The position numbers and the translations under genes are program-made. From Emmonsiellopsis sp. PD_33 (taxonomy: Eukaryota; Ascomycota; Eurotiomycetes; Onygenales; Ajellomycetaceae), in contig JANTQF010000062.1 in assembly GCA_032988165.1 (NCBI GenBank), forward strand, positions 1 to 64,000: DNA of 64,000 nt, written 5' to 3'. The notes beneath the pieces were generated by a model. That model had not been told where the DNA came from, did not search any database, and saw only the letters and a program-made list of their open reading frames with translations. Of this stretch, positions 1 through 11,703 are shown piece by piece; within the stretch, counting starts at the first letter, position 1, and each line of letters opens with the position of its first letter.

Positions 1-554
1 ATTTTTTAATTTTTTAAAAACTATCTTTTCTATTTTATATTAATATATAACATATTTTATTTTCAGGCCATAATATCAAAAATTCATAGAGTTATTCAAT
101 TTTTCATGAATTTACCATGGTTTTGGCGCGGTAACATATATATTTTAGCACTAGTTTTGACTGGCCCCACCTCACCACATCTTTCGCAAGGTTTTTGAAA
201 ACGACAATACTGCTACTAGCTACCTAGCAGGCACAATCTCTCCGTGATCCCAGTTCCATCAAATAAACTAGTTGCTTGAAACCAACAAGAATCCCTACAG
301 AGCGACTGGTGTATTCAGGCCTCTTGAGACCTGTCACTCGAAATTAGGATTATATTGGCATTCGCCCGTATTTCGTCCGCGTCCCCGGTCCTCTTTTCTT
401 TTCTTTTCCAACATCCGGTGCGCAAGCAATGGGTGCCTGATGCTACCGTGCTGTGGCTGATTCTTTTCCTTCCTGGCATCCATTGCGCAAGCTTCGGCTA
501 CCTGATGATATCCTGTCTTGGCTGATATTGGATGCAGTCGTGAGAGGCTGCCGG

Positions 555-560
555 CACGTG
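555..560. promoter_or_regulatory. CACGTG palindrome (E-box) upstream of the reductase
   Basis: A perfect CACGTG lies 25 bases before a TATA box and about 180 bases before the start codon at 737. This is the core site of bHLH regulators in fungi. That it is used here is inference from position only. Confidence 0.3.
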
Positions 561-584
561 TCAAGGATGGCTCGTTGCGAGGGA

Positions 585-592
585 TATAAAAG
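585..592 (+). promoter_or_regulatory. TATA box of the aldo/keto reductase gene
   Basis: TATAAAAG fits the TATA consensus and lies about 150 bases upstream of the ATG at 737. The leader after it is pyrimidine-rich in places, as is common in fungal 5' leaders. Confidence 0.5.
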
Positions 593-736
593 AAGGGGGT
601 GTTGCCCGGGTGGCTTCTTGTTGGGAGTATCGATTCATCTCATTGCAGCTGTAACAGTGCCTTACTATACGAACTGAGCTATATCTATCTGCTAGGAATT
701 TGTTTGGGAATTTATTGGTCTTCCACCGATATCATA

Positions 737-2074
737 ATGGAATACAATCGGTATGGTACCCCCATCTAGCTCCTCAATGTTGCTTTAACAGGTTCGATGC
801 TAACATTCCATTCCCGGATAGACTGGGTAACTCCGGGCTCAAGGTCTCCAAGGTGATCTTGGGCGCCATGTCTTTCGGCACCCCGGGGACGTTGATGCCC
901 TGGACAATCCCCGAAGAGGAGGCATTGCCAATCCTCAAACATGCCCTCGACAGAGGCATCAATACCTGGGATACAGTATGTAACTATGGGTGTTAACTGT
1001 ATACTTGTCCATCGGCTCATTTGATATAGGCCGACACGTACTCCAACGGCGAATCCGAACGCATCATTGGCAAGGCCCTCAAGCATTACAATATCCCACG
1101 GGAGCGGGTTGTCATTCTTTCAAAATGCTTCGCTGGCCTGCCTAGTCCCGAAGAGCTCGAGGGCCTTTCTCTCCAGGAGACCCTCATTAGAGCTTCTATC
1201 AATGATGGGATCATGGCCAACCGTGTCGGATTGTCACGCAAGCATATATTTGACGCCGTGGATGCGAGCGTGGAGAGGCTTGGTACTTACTTGGATGTGT
1301 TGCAGATCCATCGATTGGATCGTGAAACCCCCCGCGAGGAGATTATGAAGGCGCTTAATGATGTTGTGGAGAGTGGGAAAGTGAGGTATCTAGGTGCGGG
1401 CTCGGTATGTTTAATCTTTCGAAGATATTCTCCGTCTCTCTTTCCTCTGCCTTTACTTTATCCTTGAGTGTTTGATTTAATGCACTCGTTATGACGCCCT
1501 TTTGTGTTGCTTCAAGTCCCCAGAGGCGACTAACTGACCCCTACTATATTAGATGCATGCTTGGGAACTCCAAACTCTCAACAACATCGCCGACAAGCAC
1601 GGCTGGCATAGATTCATCAGCATGCAAGACTACCACTCCCTGCTCTACCGCGAGCCAGAGCGGGAATTACACCCATACTGTCGTGATGCCGGCGTTGGCG
1701 TCATCCCGTGGTCTCCACTGGCCCGCGGCCTCCTCGCGCGCCCCTACGCGACCTCCAGAGACAATCCCACCCCGCGCCAGACCACCGATGTCTTCGGCCC
1801 CATGATGATAGGAGCACCAACGGAGACGGATGCTGCCATCATCGGCCGGGTGGAGGAGCTGGCGAAGAAGAAGGGCTGCAGCATGGCGCAGATTAGTATT
1901 GCGTGGAGCTTGAGGAAAGGGGTTAACCCAATTGTCGGGCTGTCGGATATCAAGCGGGCGGATGAGGCTGCGGATGCGGTGGAGTTGGCGGCAAAGGGGC
2001 TCTTGACGGACGGGGATGTGGCGTATTTGGATGAGCTGTATGTTGCGAGGAGGGAGCTGTCGGATATGTGGTAG
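737..2074 (+). CDS. aldo/keto reductase, versiconal-hemiacetal-acetate-reductase-like
   Basis: A cytosolic NADPH-dependent aldo/keto reductase of 364 residues. Exons read as 737-750, 792-975, 1030-1404 and 1553-2074; the lengths sum to 1095 bases. The N-terminus, MEYNR joined to FDANIPFPDRLGNSGLKVSK, fits the family opening. The catalytic tetrad is visible: Asp and Tyr in WDTADTYSNG at the exon 2/3 join, Lys in VVILSKCF, and His in LQIHRLD. The C-terminal half has the NADP-binding part (VIPWSPLARGLLARP, then GLSDIKRADEA). Fungal relatives are often annotated as versiconal hemiacetal acetate reductases, but most of them lie outside any aflatoxin cluster and their substrates are unknown. The next gene downstream is a flavin monooxygenase on the same strand, so a shared oxidative pathway is possible but not shown. 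The 14-base first exon and the 41-base first intron are the least certain parts. Confidence 0.88.
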
Positions 2075-2882
2075 AGCTGGATTTGTAGTACTTCAGTAAG
2101 TTAGTTGACGAATAGCTAAATTGCGCGGGGGAGGCTAGGGAGATGCAATATTATATCATTCCCGCTGCTCGCTTAAAGTTCTGACAGCCTTAGATTGGGA
2201 TGTTAAATATTTAATTAACTAACCCTGCACCCACCTTCGTTAGGGCCGATATCACCCTTGATATATCAGCCGCCAACCTCAAGGAACAGCATCCAATAGC
2301 CAGCACACCATCGGGATTTAGCCATCAGTTGGAATGGAAATAACTTTGTACAGGATGTATAGGGTTCGGAGAGAGCCCAGAGCACTTGTACAGTACATCC
2401 ACGCTGTCCTTGCAGCAGCTCAATCCAGAGCTTCGCCCAGAATGCAGCTAATATGTCGGCAGATTACGGAGTAACTACTTTGGATTCGGCCTCCTCTGGC
2501 ACTCTAAATAGCTGTGGCAACTGGAGATATGTCCCCCCTGCTGCAGTGTGCCGTGCAACAGTCGACATACTCGTATCTCAACCCCCTGCTGCAGGATGTA
2601 CTGGTACATCGCCGGCAACCGCAATGTCTACCCTGCACAAGTACCGGCTACTTGAGCCTGCTGTTTCTTTTTCTCCTGTCGGCCCGTGTTGCTTTTGCCC
2701 ACAGGTGGCACAAGACGGCGCCTCAGTCGCCCTTTACCCCTCCGTGTGGCTTTTGAACTTCCGGCCCCTCCGAACCGTGGAGTGTCTGTAGACTTCCTCT
2801 CTATATAACCAGTAAATAGCTGGTTTCTCTCTTCCCGTTAAAAACTCATCTCTTTGCTGGATTATCCCTTCAAGAGCTCGTC
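2075..2882. other. intergenic between reductase and monooxygenase
   Basis: This holds the 3' end of the reductase and the promoter of the monooxygenase. A 12-base direct repeat, CCCCTGCTGCAG, occurs at 2535-2546 and 2583-2594, exactly 48 bases apart. It could be a pair of regulator sites. A small open frame at 2453-2791 lacks any recognisable domain, and I do not call it a gene. Confidence 0.55.
2803..2809 (+). promoter_or_regulatory. TATA box of the FAD monooxygenase gene
   Basis: TATATAA lies about 75 bases before the ATG at 2883, followed by a CT-rich leader (ctctcttccc), the usual layout of a fungal core promoter. Confidence 0.5.
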
Positions 2883-4946
2883 ATGGCGGCAGTCCAAGAC
2901 CCCCACGTCATCTCCCTCCTCTCCCTACCCAGCAGGGAGAACGCTATCCCCCCGGAACCCCTTGCTATCATCAACGCATGGGCATCCGATTTCCTTCGTA
3001 TCCAAAGCAATGGACATGTGGTGCCGTCGATCTTTCATCAAGATGCCTGGCTACGCGACATGGTGGTGCTATCCTGGGATTTCCGCAGCATTCATGGTGC
3101 AGATAATATAGGCGCGTATTTCGTCGCCAACATCGAAAGAGCCAAGTTTCAAAAGATCGAGCCTCGATCTTCTGGCCCATTCCAACCAACGTTCAAGACT
3201 GCTGTGCCCGGTCTGGAGTGGATTGAGACCATGTTTGACTTTGAGACGGAGACTGGACGCGGCTCGGGGGTGCTGAGGCTTGTGCTTGATGTCGATGACA
3301 AGTGGAAAGCGTATCTGCTCAGTTTCACACTGCAGGAACTGAAGGGTTTTGAGGAACCTATTGCATCTCGTCGTTCTCTGGGGGGTAATAACTCTCTTGC
3401 TGGTGACCCCCAACGTGAGGATTGGCTGCAGAAGAGGGAACGGGAGCAGAGCTTCAAGGGCCAGGAGCCTAAGGTTCTTATTATCGGAGCAGGTATGATT
3501 GTTTCTAAGGATTGTCCGTTATAGTTATGGTGCTAATTGTTACTTTGTAGGTCACTCAGGACTCATGGTGGGAGCTCGCCTACGCCAGCTCGGAGTTCCA
3601 TCTTTGATAGTGGAGCGTAATGAAAGGGTAGGGGATAATTGGCGCAAGCGGTATCGGGTAAGTGATGAGAAGGACAGTAAAATCAGAATTATCAGCTGAA
3701 TATAAGCCTCCATATAGACACTCGCCACCCATGATCCCGTCCACTATTGCCAAATGCCATATATGCCATTTCCGTCCAACTGGCCCCTATTCACCCCCAA
3801 GGACAAACTAGCTGGCTGGCTTGAAATGTATGCCAGCGCGATGGAACTCAATGTGTGGACTAGTACAAACGTTGAACGCGCAGAATTTCATGAAGATACC
3901 AACAGCTGGACCGTTACTCTACGCACAGCTGATGGCTCTCGTGTCGTCCACCCAAAACACGTCATTCTAGCCACCGGGCAGTCAGACAGGCCCATTATTC
4001 CCAACATTCCAGGACAAGACCAGTTCCAGGGAGCGGCATACCACACCAGCCAGCACAAAGACGCTACCAGCCATGGCGATTTGAAAGGCAAAAACGTCGT
4101 AGTCATCGGCACCGGCAATAGCGGCCACGATATCGCCCAAAACTTCTACGAGAATGGTGCGGGTGTGACTATGCTGCAGCGCGGCGGAACCTTTGTCATC
4201 AGCCAGAGGAAGGGCGTGATGGCGCTCATGGCAGGTCTCTATGATGAAACTGGCCCTTCTTCCGATGATGCAGACATGTTCGTGCAAAGTACTCCTCTCC
4301 CCGTTACATTTGCATTTCAAGTCTATGCGACGAAGATGATTGCGGAGACTCTGGAGAAAGACGAGCTTGAGGGGTTGAAGCGTGTGGGTTTCGTCCTCGA
4401 CGCAGGCAGCGATGGCGCGGGACTCTTTAGGAAGTATCTCGCCCGTGGTGGTGGGTACTATCTTGATGTTGGCTGCAGTCAGTTGATCAGGGACGGGAAG
4501 GTGAAAGTTCGACAGAGCAAGGGGGGAGTTGAGCGATTTGAGCCCGACGGCTTGGTTCTCGCGGATGGAAACGGGACAAAGCTACAGGCGGACATTGTGG
4601 TGTTTGCAACTGGGTATGAAAATATGAGAAATAGTGCGCGACGCATTGTGGGTGATAAGATTGCAGATAAGCTATCGGATGTGTGGGGGCTTGATGAAGA
4701 GGGAGAACTAAAGGGGGTGAGTTTGGACATTCTCTATTCCGTCCGTTTCTACTATATAGAAGAACGACATTTGAGTACTGACAAGGGATTCGCTATTAGA
4801 TGTGTCGATACAGCGGCCATCCAAACTTCTGGTACATGGGCGGGAATCTGGCGCTCTGCCGTATGTATTCGCGCCTGTTGGCGTTGCAAATTAAGGGGGT
4901 TGAGGAGGGGTTATATGTTTCTCCTGCTTTGGGAGGGAAGAATTGA
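2883..4946 (+). CDS. FAD/NADPH-dependent monooxygenase with NTF2-like N-terminal domain
   Basis: A flavin-containing monooxygenase-type enzyme of 620 residues. Exons are 2883-3492, 3551-3657, 3718-4716 and 4800-4946, giving an intact frame of 1863 bases. Residues 1 to about 170 look like a SnoaL/NTF2-type fold. The FAD-binding Rossmann motif GAGHSG spans the first intron at about residue 201. An FMO-type FxGxxxH motif, FQGAAYH, begins at residue 342. The second nucleotide-binding motif, GTGNSG, is near residue 370, and the FATGY motif near 535. The last exon is read in a different frame from exon 3 and supplies the family C-terminus (FWYMGGNLALCR), ending at TGA 4944-4946. This architecture is common in ascomycetes. 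Relatives hydroxylate or oxidise small nucleophilic substrates, but the substrate here cannot be told. It lacks the Trp of the Baeyer-Villiger fingerprint. No signal peptide is seen. Confidence 0.9.
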
Positions 4947-5261
4947 GAAAGTTAGGATGCCTCTTGCATGGTGTTGCAGGGACAGATTCCACTATTTCGG
5001 TTTATTTTTCATATTAACCGGGGGGGGGGTGGTCCGGATGGATTGTCAGAATGGCAATTGCAAGGCCGATGTCTCCTTATTGGGGGGATGGTCAGCCGGG
5101 ATATTGAAGTAGAAACATGTCAAGTAGCTGGCTATCGCAGAGCTCCGGGCGAGTGGGTCACTTCCCATAAACCACGCCGCAATTAGAGTGACATTACAGA
5201 AGAGAGCTTGCCTGGAGTAGTATATGTTCATCCGCCCTCGTCATCCCAACTGCTTGAACTT
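4947..5261. other. convergent 3' intergenic region
   Basis: This short spacer lies between two genes that converge, so it should hold both 3' ends. It includes a run of G near 5021-5030. No further gene is seen. Confidence 0.6.
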
Positions 5262-6431
5262 CTACGCCCCCAAAGCAGCCTCCAAATCCATAACCCCAAC
5301 ACTAACAACATTAGTATCACTAGGCGGCAACACCCCCCCTCCCATAATCAACAAGTGCCCCGGCTCCTTCATCGCCCTCAAATGCCTCGTATAACTAGTC
5401 TTCTCCTCCGTGCTGATCTTCTCCCACGCATCCTCCCTCCCCAACGCCCGATTCACAAAGATCTCCGACTGGCTCCCCGAACTCACTACAATCGCCCCAT
5501 CCTCACCACCAACATCCATCCAAACGTTATACGGCGAGCCAGTCGGCCGCGTCCCGTCCGCCGCAACTACAAGCGGGTACTCCGCCGCATTGAGGAAATC
5601 GAGCGGATCGGCGCTGATGCGGTAGTACACGGGGAACGAGTACGTGTCGAACCCAGGCCCGCCGCCGTACTCGTACGTGTACAGGTATCGGCCGTCCGGG
5701 AGCTGGGAGACGGTGGGCATGCCCGGGCGAGCGGTGTATTCGGCATATGCGACGTCATCGACCGGGTCGGCCCAGGTGAGCAGGTCGACGCTGGTTTGGT
5801 GGACGAGCTTTTGCCCGTGGGCTGGGTCGCGCTGGTCTGAGTAGTACATTATCAATGTGTCCTGGTAGACCATCATGAATGGTTCCCAGACGGGGGTTAG
5901 GCCGTTGTTTGGCCGCGCCTCGCCGCCGGCGGCGATGTGGGAGAGGAAGGTCCAGCTGGCGCCGTCGTCGGTGCTGGCGTAGAGATCTATTTGGGACTGG
6001 GAGAGGTCGGTGGGGATGGAGTTGCCGGCGCAGAGGATGGTGCCTGCGGGGAAGTCGCCGATGGGTTGCGGGAGGACGTAGAGGTCCGGTTGGTAGCGGA
6101 GGCCCCAGTTGTTCTGGGTGTCGGTGACGTGGGAGATCTCGGTCCAGGATTCGCCGCCGTCGGTGCTGCGGTAGATGGGGAAGTGGACAATGGGGGGCTC
6201 CGGGGAGTAGTTTTCCCAGGTTGCTAGGAGGGTGTTTGTGCTTGGGATTAGGGCGGTGCGGGCATAGAGGACGCGGGGGTCCGTGTAGTTTGAAGGCGGG
6301 GTGAAGATTGTTAGATCGGAGAACGTGCCAAAGGCCCGCGGGGAGAGGTTGCTGTTGGGAGCTGGGGAGGCGGAGATGAGAGAGGTGGTAAGGAGGAGGG
6401 GGATGAGGAGGAGGGAGATTGATGGGAGCAT
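5262..6431 (-). CDS. secreted GH93 exo-arabinanase (BNR/Asp-box protein)
   Basis: A single-exon gene for 389 residues. Residues 1-22 form a signal peptide (MLPSISLLLIPLLL core, then a small-residue ASPAP cleavage region). The mature part matches the fungal GH93 family, exo-acting alpha-1,5-L-arabinanases that release arabinobiose from pectin side chains outside the cell. Two Asp-boxes are visible, STDGGESW (89-96) and STDDGASW (153-160), as expected for a six-bladed sialidase-type propeller. Two glutamates stand where GH93 enzymes carry their catalytic pair: Glu183 in TPVWEPF and Glu254 in YTYEYGG. The length is normal for the family and I see no damage. The presence of this enzyme suggests a plant-matter saprotroph. 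Expression is probably under carbon control (see the sites at 6585 and 6773). Confidence 0.92.
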   Translation of the reverse strand: MLPSISLLLIPLLLTTSLISASPAPNSNLSPRAFGTFSDLTIFTPPSNYTDPRVLYARTALIPSTNTLLATWENYSPEPPIVHFPIYRSTDGGESWTEISHVTDTQNNWGLRYQPDLYVLPQPIGDFPAGTILCAGNSIPTDLSQSQIDLYASTDDGASWTFLSHIAAGGEARPNNGLTPVWEPFMMVYQDTLIMYYSDQRDPAHGQKLVHQTSVDLLTWADPVDDVAYAEYTARPGMPTVSQLPDGRYLYTYEYGGGPGFDTYSFPVYYRISADPLDFLNAAEYPLVVAADGTRPTGSPYNVWMDVGGEDGAIVVSSGSQSEIFVNRALGREDAWEKISTEEKTSYTRHLRAMKEPGHLLIMGGGVLPPSDTNVVSVGVMDLEAALGA

Positions 6432-8334
6432 GGTTTTTGTGTCGAGAAGCCGAAGACTATGAATGGATGTATCGGTGAGCTACGAGGGAAAGACCATCTA
6501 ACTCATTGACATGTTTCCCACTGATCTCTTCCCTGCGCAGAGGGCATTGTATGGTATTTATATTGTTTATACCGCCCTGTCATTGCGGGGGTAATGCGGT
6601 GATATTGCCGCGCCCAAGCAAGGGATGATGCCAAACATCCTGGCGATCCGGGCTCCGAATCTCGGGCCATCGACAGTCAACGAATTAATTCATTGCTCGG
6701 GGGAGACGGGATTAATCCATTTCATTTCTCGGGGAACACACGGGATCATTGGAGCTAGCACCAAGTGCAGAACTGGGGATGAGCAGGGAAGCAGGGGTAC
6801 TAGTATGGATTACTAGTAACTATCCAGCAAGGGGACGGCTTCCAGTCGGGGGACGCTGCTAGATGTTAATATGAGCATACTCAAATAAACGATCAGGACT
6901 GTATATGCCTGTTAAATCTGCCGTGGCGTCACCCTACGCCAGAACTCATGGTGGTTGGATGTATGCTAAGGAGAGATGTCGTCGAGCGGTTAGTGAAGTT
7001 AGGACTGGATGTGCAGCTGACTAAGACATTAGTCATCATTTCTACTCTCACCCCCTTGATGGAGGGAAGTCGAAAATGCCAGCCCACTACAATTACAAAA
7101 ATAGATACCAGTGGGGAGATGGAGATGGAGGATTTCAGGATACAATTGAGGAATAAAATGAATAAAATGCTTGGAATGGATCAAAAATCCATCAAAGTGG
7201 AGGAATTTGAAAATGCACACCCCCCTCCTTGAGCAATCAACTAGTTAACCTAACTGCACAGTAACCCCTGAAGAACCGAGCAGGGAAAATCCCCCGCGTG
7301 GAAAGTTTTACTTATTAGCCATCCAATGAGTGGAGGAGGATACAGGAAGTCGGCTTCTTTATTTTATAGTTCAATTTCCCAGCTGCATGACCAGTGGACA
7401 ACAAACAAATCTTCACAACTCATTCCTTGTTTTTTTTTTTTTTTTTGAAAAAAGCATCAATTATTTATTTATGTATTTCACTTTGAATCCACACACACAC
7501 ACATGTAAAAAGAAAAAGGACAACACGGAAGACCCTTGGAGAAAGAAAGCAGGTAAGCAAGTGAGGACAAGAGAGGGCGCGGAAGGATGGCAAACCAAAG
7601 GAAATCTTGGAGGTGAAGGTCAAGGGAAACAACAAGAAAAGAGCATATACGCATGGATGAAAGGAACCAGACAATGAATGGTCAAGGGAAATGAATGCAC
7701 AAAAGCAGAAGAGTAAACGGGGAGGGGAAAGAGTTCTTAGTTCTTGGATCAAGAACTCTTCTTTCCTTTGAAGAGAATCGCCTGCTGAGTGATGTGTTTG
7801 AGTCGAAGCATACGATCTCTTGCCCAAAGAACCCATTCCCAATCCAATCCGATAACCCAAATCCCATCTCCATCGTTCATTTCTATTCGTTAGCCTTTCC
7901 CTAGCACTATCCCCCATTATTGCTGTCGCCGGCGTGTATTTATTCCTCTTACCCCTTCGAATCCTCCTAATCTCCCTTCCATTTCCCCATTTTTTACTTT
8001 TTTTCAATGCACATCGTTTTCATTCTCATTGTAGGTTGTCAGGGGGCCAAAAACAACTTCCGTTACCACCCCAATCACAATTTTTCATTGGTGCCAGCGA
8101 ACCAGGGCTAGCAAATGGTGGACTTTTCCATTTCGTTGCCCCGCGGTGAAAAATGCTGTGTAAGGCCGTGAAGAGAGGGGGAAAGAAAAAGATATATCCG
8201 CTATGCAAGGTCCCCTAGGACCGTAATACAGCAAACAGATCGATGGCGTGTTGACGATAGATTTATGCGTGATACGTTAAAGGCGATATGTCGAAGCACT
8301 GGAACCAACGGGGCTTAGAGTATTCAAGGCCCAC
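6432..8334. other. intergenic: GH93 promoter and 3' region of PP2A B
   Basis: There is no convincing gene in this 1.9-kb stretch. The left part is the promoter side of the GH93 gene, with a TATA-like ATATAAATA on the minus strand around 6554-6562. There is a T run near 7430-7446 and a CA repeat at about 7490-7502. The right part probably contains the 3' untranslated region of the PP2A B gene. Overlapping open frames on both strands here are low-complexity and look accidental. Confidence 0.6.
6585..6590 (+). promoter_or_regulatory. CreA-type carbon-repression site (GCGGGG)
   Basis: GCGGGG fits the CreA consensus SYGGRG and lies about 150 bases upstream of the GH93 start. Another match, CTGGGG, is at about 6773-6778. 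Such short sites occur by chance. The call rests on the neighbouring gene being an arabinan-degrading enzyme. Confidence 0.35.
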
Positions 8335-10296
8335 TCACAGTGCGGAGAAAACGAAGAGCTGTAGCGGTTAGTGTCTGTGGCTAGCACGGAAAAAGACAAT
8401 GGAAGGCTATCAAAACTTACATTGTTGGTGGCCGCGATTGCGATGCTGTCCTCAAACGGATGCCAGCTCATATGGAGGATCTTCTTGTTGAAATCAATCT
8501 GATCCGCATCCGTTTCCTTCTTCATCCGTCCACCAGCACCAGCAGGGCTGCCAGCTCTCGACCCACTCTTCTTTCCGGCATTGGTTGAAGCAACCGAATT
8601 GATAGGCGTGGGCACACCGACCTTCTTTGCCTTGAAAGCAGTCTTGTCTGCCTGAAGGACAACCTCGGTTTCCTTGGTGGGGTCCGACGGGTAGATCATG
8701 AAGTTGTTGTTGTAGCTGCCGGTCATGACATTCTCGCCGTCTCCAGAGAAAACTACCTCGAATTTATCAAAGATACTGTCGTTTTCGTACGTATCACAAA
8801 GACGGGGACGGAGGTGCTCGTGGATGGGAATTGTTTTTACGGGCTGTCTTTCCATGTTGACATCCCATATTTTGACGGTTAGGTAGTCACGAGAGAGAAT
8901 GTAGCGCCCATCGTTGGAAAATCGGACGTCGGAGATGGAAGAGATAATTTCGGAAAAGAACGAACGAGACGAGGCATCTTCTTCTTGCTCGAATTCTATT
9001 TTGTGTCAACACCATTAGTACTGCAATAAGAGTGCGAGACGAAGGAAATTCATGACTCAGGATAGTGTCTGGATCAAACTTACGTTTGCTGTGTTCATCA
9101 CAGAGAGCACGCTGCCTCATATCCGCAAGCTTTATCGTGCCCTTGGAGCTGGCGTACATGAACCAATTACAGCTAGTTGGGTGGAATTCCGCGGCTGTAA
9201 TCACTTCCGTGAGCTCCTCCATGTTAGCAGGCTTAATATCCACGATGTTGAAACTTTCATTTGAAATATTCAAGTTCCATAGGTTGATTCGCAGATCATC
9301 GCTACTGATGAAAGTTTCGCCATCGCTGTTCACCGAAATGCTATTGATATGGTAGGCATGGGCATTGGCGTAGATGCGACGGGGTACGGCAGCGACGACG
9401 GTGTCATGGTGCGTGAGGCGGGGTAGTTTGAGGGATGAAGCGTCGCGGAAGGAGATGTGAGGAGGGCGTTGACCGCCTCCTCCACTCACGGCGCCCGCGG
9501 GTGTCAGGTCATGGGACAGATTATTCTCTGCAACAACCTTTAATGACTTATCAAACACCTTCCACAGCTTTATGGTCTTATCGTTGGTCGATAGGAGGTA
9601 GTGGGATGCGTTCTGCCGTCTGCACCATTTTATTTTGTTGATCTTCTCTTCGATCTCTAAGGATTTTAGGTAATCGAATTCCGGCTCGTGGGATTGGAAC
9701 TCGGTGTGAAATTTATATTCGCATGTTTTTTTCTAGGCTGGGTATTAGTTCTCCTCGGTGGGGATGGCCTGGGAGCATTCATGGTGGGGCTAGGAGGTCA
9801 GAGGAATTGCATACAGTCTCATTCCTCTCAAATAATACTACTCGTCCTCCTTTATCGCCTGTCGCGAGGTAGTTTCCTGTGTGATCAAACTCTACCGTCG
9901 ATATGATATCGGCTGTGGGGACGCAAGACACATCAGCGCTGGCTAAATAGTCGAAGTTGGGAACAATCAAAAATTTGAAGCGTATTGAATAGAGCCAGGG
10001 TATGGGGAACGGAGCGGACAGGGTAAAGGATAGTAAGCAGACCTTCTGTGATATCTTCCACATCGCCTTTATCGCCGAAGCATCTGGTTCAGGCTGTTAG
10101 CAAGATTTGACGACGCACCAAAACAAACCCAACAGAGTCGGTGGCAGAAGTAATCGATAAGATGGTCCAACCAACACAGACCACGCGCGAGCTCATCGAC
10201 CACCAAGGCCAGGAATGGAGCCCAGAGGATGAAGGAACCGGAAAGAACTCACTGTGTGAACTTCCAGGTCGGCGAACCTGGGTCTCCGTCTACCAT
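8335..10296 (-). CDS. cdc55: PP2A regulatory subunit B (B55/Cdc55 type, WD40)
   Basis: The B55 regulatory subunit that targets protein phosphatase 2A to mitotic and septation substrates; 476 residues. Exons run 10296-10253, 10083-10043, 9912-9815, 9732-9084, 8995-8421 and 8358-8335, summing to 1431 bases. The family signature is spread over the exon joins: CFGDKGDVEDITE, then DIISTVEFDHTGNYLATGDK, then NETKKTCEYKFHTEFQSHEP. After that come WD40 blades such as CRRQNASHYLLSTNDKTIKLW and SDDLRINLWNLN. The C-terminal exon encodes only LFVFSAL and the stop. A Gly/Ser/Lys insert near residues 415-445 (KKSGSRAGSPAGAGG) is typical of fungal members. The start is the ATG of MVDGDPGSPTWKFTQ, the only one that leads into the conserved WKF motif. 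Very short exon 2 (41 bases) and terminal exon (24 bases) would be easily missed by automatic prediction. Confidence 0.95.
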
Positions 10297-11703
10297 CTTT
10301 CAAGAGCAACCCGCTTTCAGGGCAGGAAAGGACACAACCAGAAGCTCCAAGCAAGTTTGCGGCCCAGCTAGCTATATCTGCGGGGTCCGGAAAGTTAGGA
10401 TTTGCGAGGTCCCGCAGCCAGAGGGAGATTCGGAGACCAGGATAGATGGCGCGAAATGGCGGGAAGAGCTGGGATTGAGAGGGACGGCAGGATAAGCGCA
10501 GAGGGACGAGAGGGCGGTTGTGGGTGGGGTGGACGAGAAGAGCAGAGGTGGCGGCTGGGATCGGGCAGCGTCGAGGTGGGAGAAATAGCTGGAGGCGTCT
10601 GGCGTCAGTCGGAATGTCCAGTTGGGTTGGGTTGGGAGGGTTGGCGTGGGAGGAAATTCTGTGATGGCAGCAGCAGCCACAAGCACAGCAGCCAGCACCA
10701 CAACAGAGCAGAGCAGAGCAGCAAACCGGCGACGGCGGGTGGAGAACGAAAGCAGGTTTGCAGGCTGCTCAAAGGGCGCAGCAAGACAATGAAGCTGCGT
10801 CGTAGTACTCACCGATAAGACTGCGGAAGATAAAGGACGGGGGTCCGACTGGAAGATGCGGATTGATCGCGACCGTGAGGCAGACTGAGCAGGCCGTGAG
10901 ATGCAGAAGAGGGGAGAGCCGGGCTAGCTAGGGTGTGGCAATGGATGGCAGAAAACGACGGCGGGTGACAGAGAAACAGAGGCCCGGCAATGCGGGAGGA
11001 GAAGCGCGGGCGGGAAGACGACCAGGATACGCAGAGGGGAGCAGGATGGAGAGAGAATCGAGTGAGGTTGAAGTTGAGTTGACGATGAGGTTGGCGAGGA
11101 TGAGGCTCAACCAGCAGAAAGCGATGGGCGCGCTTGTCACTCGAGGTATCTCCCACCGGGCTTTGGGTGGGACGGTACCTGCGAGTACCGGCTTGTCAAC
11201 AATGCGGTTATCCGTCTATGTACGGCTTTGCCGGAGGAAAATCGCAGTCTTACAGGTCAGTAGCAGTGTGTTTTAAATAGGGAAGTGGTATAACTATTTG
11301 GAGATATTTAGCTGTTGATATAGGCCAATGTTGAGATATTCGATGTTCTGCTCACTCTGCGCCATCTAGATGATCCCAGCTTCACATGCCAACTCCATCG
11401 CAGAGATTCCATCCCGCCGCCTGTTCCTCTACAACTGTCCAGCTTCATCCACCGGCTGCTCTGCTGTTATATGGACTGCTTGCGGGATGCCTACATTGGG
11501 TGCTGGATGTTAACCTCATAGCAGGAGAAGATTCAAACTACTTGCCCTCATATGGGGCGGCTCGGGAATTGACGCTGAGTAGATCCCCCCTCCATACCTA
11601 ATATCACTTCTCATTATCTCAGAAGGGCCAAGTACCATGCTAACCCTGTCTATTGTGCCAGAACCCCTCCATGCAAACGTAGACCGCAATATACCAAAAG
11701 ACA
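10297..11703. other. intergenic, long upstream region of PP2A B
   Basis: About 1.4 kb separates two divergently read genes. The part at 10400-11100 is purine-rich on the plus strand and pyrimidine-rich on the PP2A coding strand, as expected for a long pyrimidine-rich 5' leader of the phosphatase gene. Open frames on both strands here (for example 10372-10812 minus and 10402-10818 plus) mirror each other, lack domains, and are better read as by-products of that bias. Short upstream open frames within a real leader could still regulate translation. Confidence 0.5.

Larger units (their letters stand above)
1..736. other. intergenic, upstream of aldo/keto reductase
   Basis: No gene is visible here. 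The first 110 or so bases are very AT-rich, unlike the rest of this end of the window, and could be the edge of another decayed repeat outside the window. The rest is ordinary fungal intergenic DNA leading into the promoter of the 737 gene. Short open frames in this stretch have no domain character and overlap each other on both strands. Confidence 0.6.

Noticed and set aside
5208..6227. Several plus-strand frames of 70-210 residues
   Set aside because: They are antisense shadows of the GH93 gene.
7465..8007. 180-residue minus-strand frame
   Set aside because: It runs through a CA repeat and a pyrimidine-rich 3' region; no family likeness.
10372..10812. Minus-strand 146-residue frame with a hydrophobic segment upstream of PP2A B
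   Set aside because: It overlaps a mirror frame on the plus strand, has low-complexity composition and no domain; it follows from the purine/pyrimidine bias of the leader.
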